Part shown: in pieces, positions 5,978 through 6,039 of the stretch
How the letters are laid out: every line of letters begins with the position of its first letter
Numbering within the stretch: position 1 is the first letter of the stretch
Assembly: GCA_946630765.1 (NCBI GenBank)
Contig: CAMOZF010000119.1
Span: 1 to 6,039 of the forward strand
Length of the DNA stretch: 6,039 nucleotides
Origin: an uncultured Lachnospiraceae bacterium
GTDB taxonomy: Bacteria > Bacillota_A > Clostridia > Lachnospirales > Lachnospiraceae
Direction: 5' to 3'
The notes under the pieces: model-generated
The model's database searches: none
What the model was told of the DNA's origin: nothing
Seen by the model: the letters and a program-made list of their open reading frames with translations, nothing else
Program-made: the position numbers and the translations under genes

Positions 5978-6039
5978 TCAAAAACCTTGATTCTTCGGGA
6001 GATTCAAATAAAAAGAGCATTGACCTCCCTTTTCTGGTA
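5978..6039 (-). CDS. Possible C-terminal tail of an upstream gene, perhaps a sensor histidine kinase
   Basis: One minus-strand frame is open from the window edge to a TGA at 5978-5980 and encodes 19 visible residues, PEKGGQCSFYLNLPKNQGF. The GxxxSFYLxLP pattern resembles the last beta strand of histidine kinase ATPase domains, which often end in forms like GKGSTFYFTLP. YesM/YesN-type two-component systems are common beside LplB-type transporters, so the context fits. The evidence is thin: 19 residues, and the two other minus frames are also open at the edge, one ending at 6004. If real, SBP-A begins 54 bases after this gene. Confidence 0.3.
   Translation of the reverse strand, partial: PEKGGQCSFYLNLPKNQGF

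Noticed and set aside
5838..6020. Minus-strand 60-codon open frame starting at ATG 6018-6020 after GGGAGG
   Set aside because: It overlaps the SBP-A signal-peptide coding region out of frame by about 86 bases, its Shine-Dalgarno spacing is only three bases, and the protein has no recognisable features. The GGGAGG may simply be coding sequence of the upstream gene.

Overview
The window reads as part of a carbohydrate-uptake locus from a Gram-positive anaerobe of the Bacillota, most likely a gut or rumen Clostridia such as a Lachnospiraceae member. This placement is inference. It rests on strong AGGAGG-type ribosome binding sites, lipobox signal peptides on both binding proteins, an LplB/YtcP-type permease pair without its own ATPase, and roughly balanced base composition. 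No marker gene fixes the species. Every convincing gene lies on the minus strand, so transcription runs from high to low coordinates.

Layout in the order of transcription: (1) at the right edge (5978-6039) there may be the last 19 codons of an upstream gene, with a weak resemblance to the end of a histidine kinase ATPase domain. (2) At 4421-5923 is a solute-binding lipoprotein (called SBP-A here), preceded by a perfect 7-bp inverted repeat and a possible -10 element. (3) At 4287-4334 is a strong intrinsic terminator that separates SBP-A from the next unit. (4) The leader at 4176-4286 carries a candidate -10 and a set of inverted and direct repeats. (5) At 2634-4175 is a second, paralogous solute-binding lipoprotein (SBP-B), unusually rich in cysteine. 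(6) At 2575-2620 is a hairpin without a U-tract. (7) At 1600-2529 and 704-1588 are the two ABC permease subunits, apparently translationally coupled. (8) At 555-608 is a two-part intrinsic terminator placed directly against the ribosome binding site of the next gene. (9) At 1-540 is the N-terminal 180 residues of a family-5-type glycoside hydrolase without a signal peptide, cut by the window edge.

How the parts would work together (inference from family knowledge): the lipoproteins capture an oligosaccharide outside the membrane and deliver it to the permease heterodimer. A shared MsmX-type ATPase encoded elsewhere probably powers uptake, and the cytoplasmic glycosidase cleaves the imported sugar. 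The substrate cannot be named from the sequence; the GH5-type enzyme suggests a beta-linked glycan fragment.

This is a recognisable kind of locus and not a new system. The parts most worth a second look are the terminator that touches the glycosidase ribosome binding site, the two diverged binding proteins for one permease pair, the cysteine content of SBP-B, and the repeat structure in the leaders. No tRNA, rRNA, CRISPR array, insertion sequence or gene-free stretch over 300 bases was seen.
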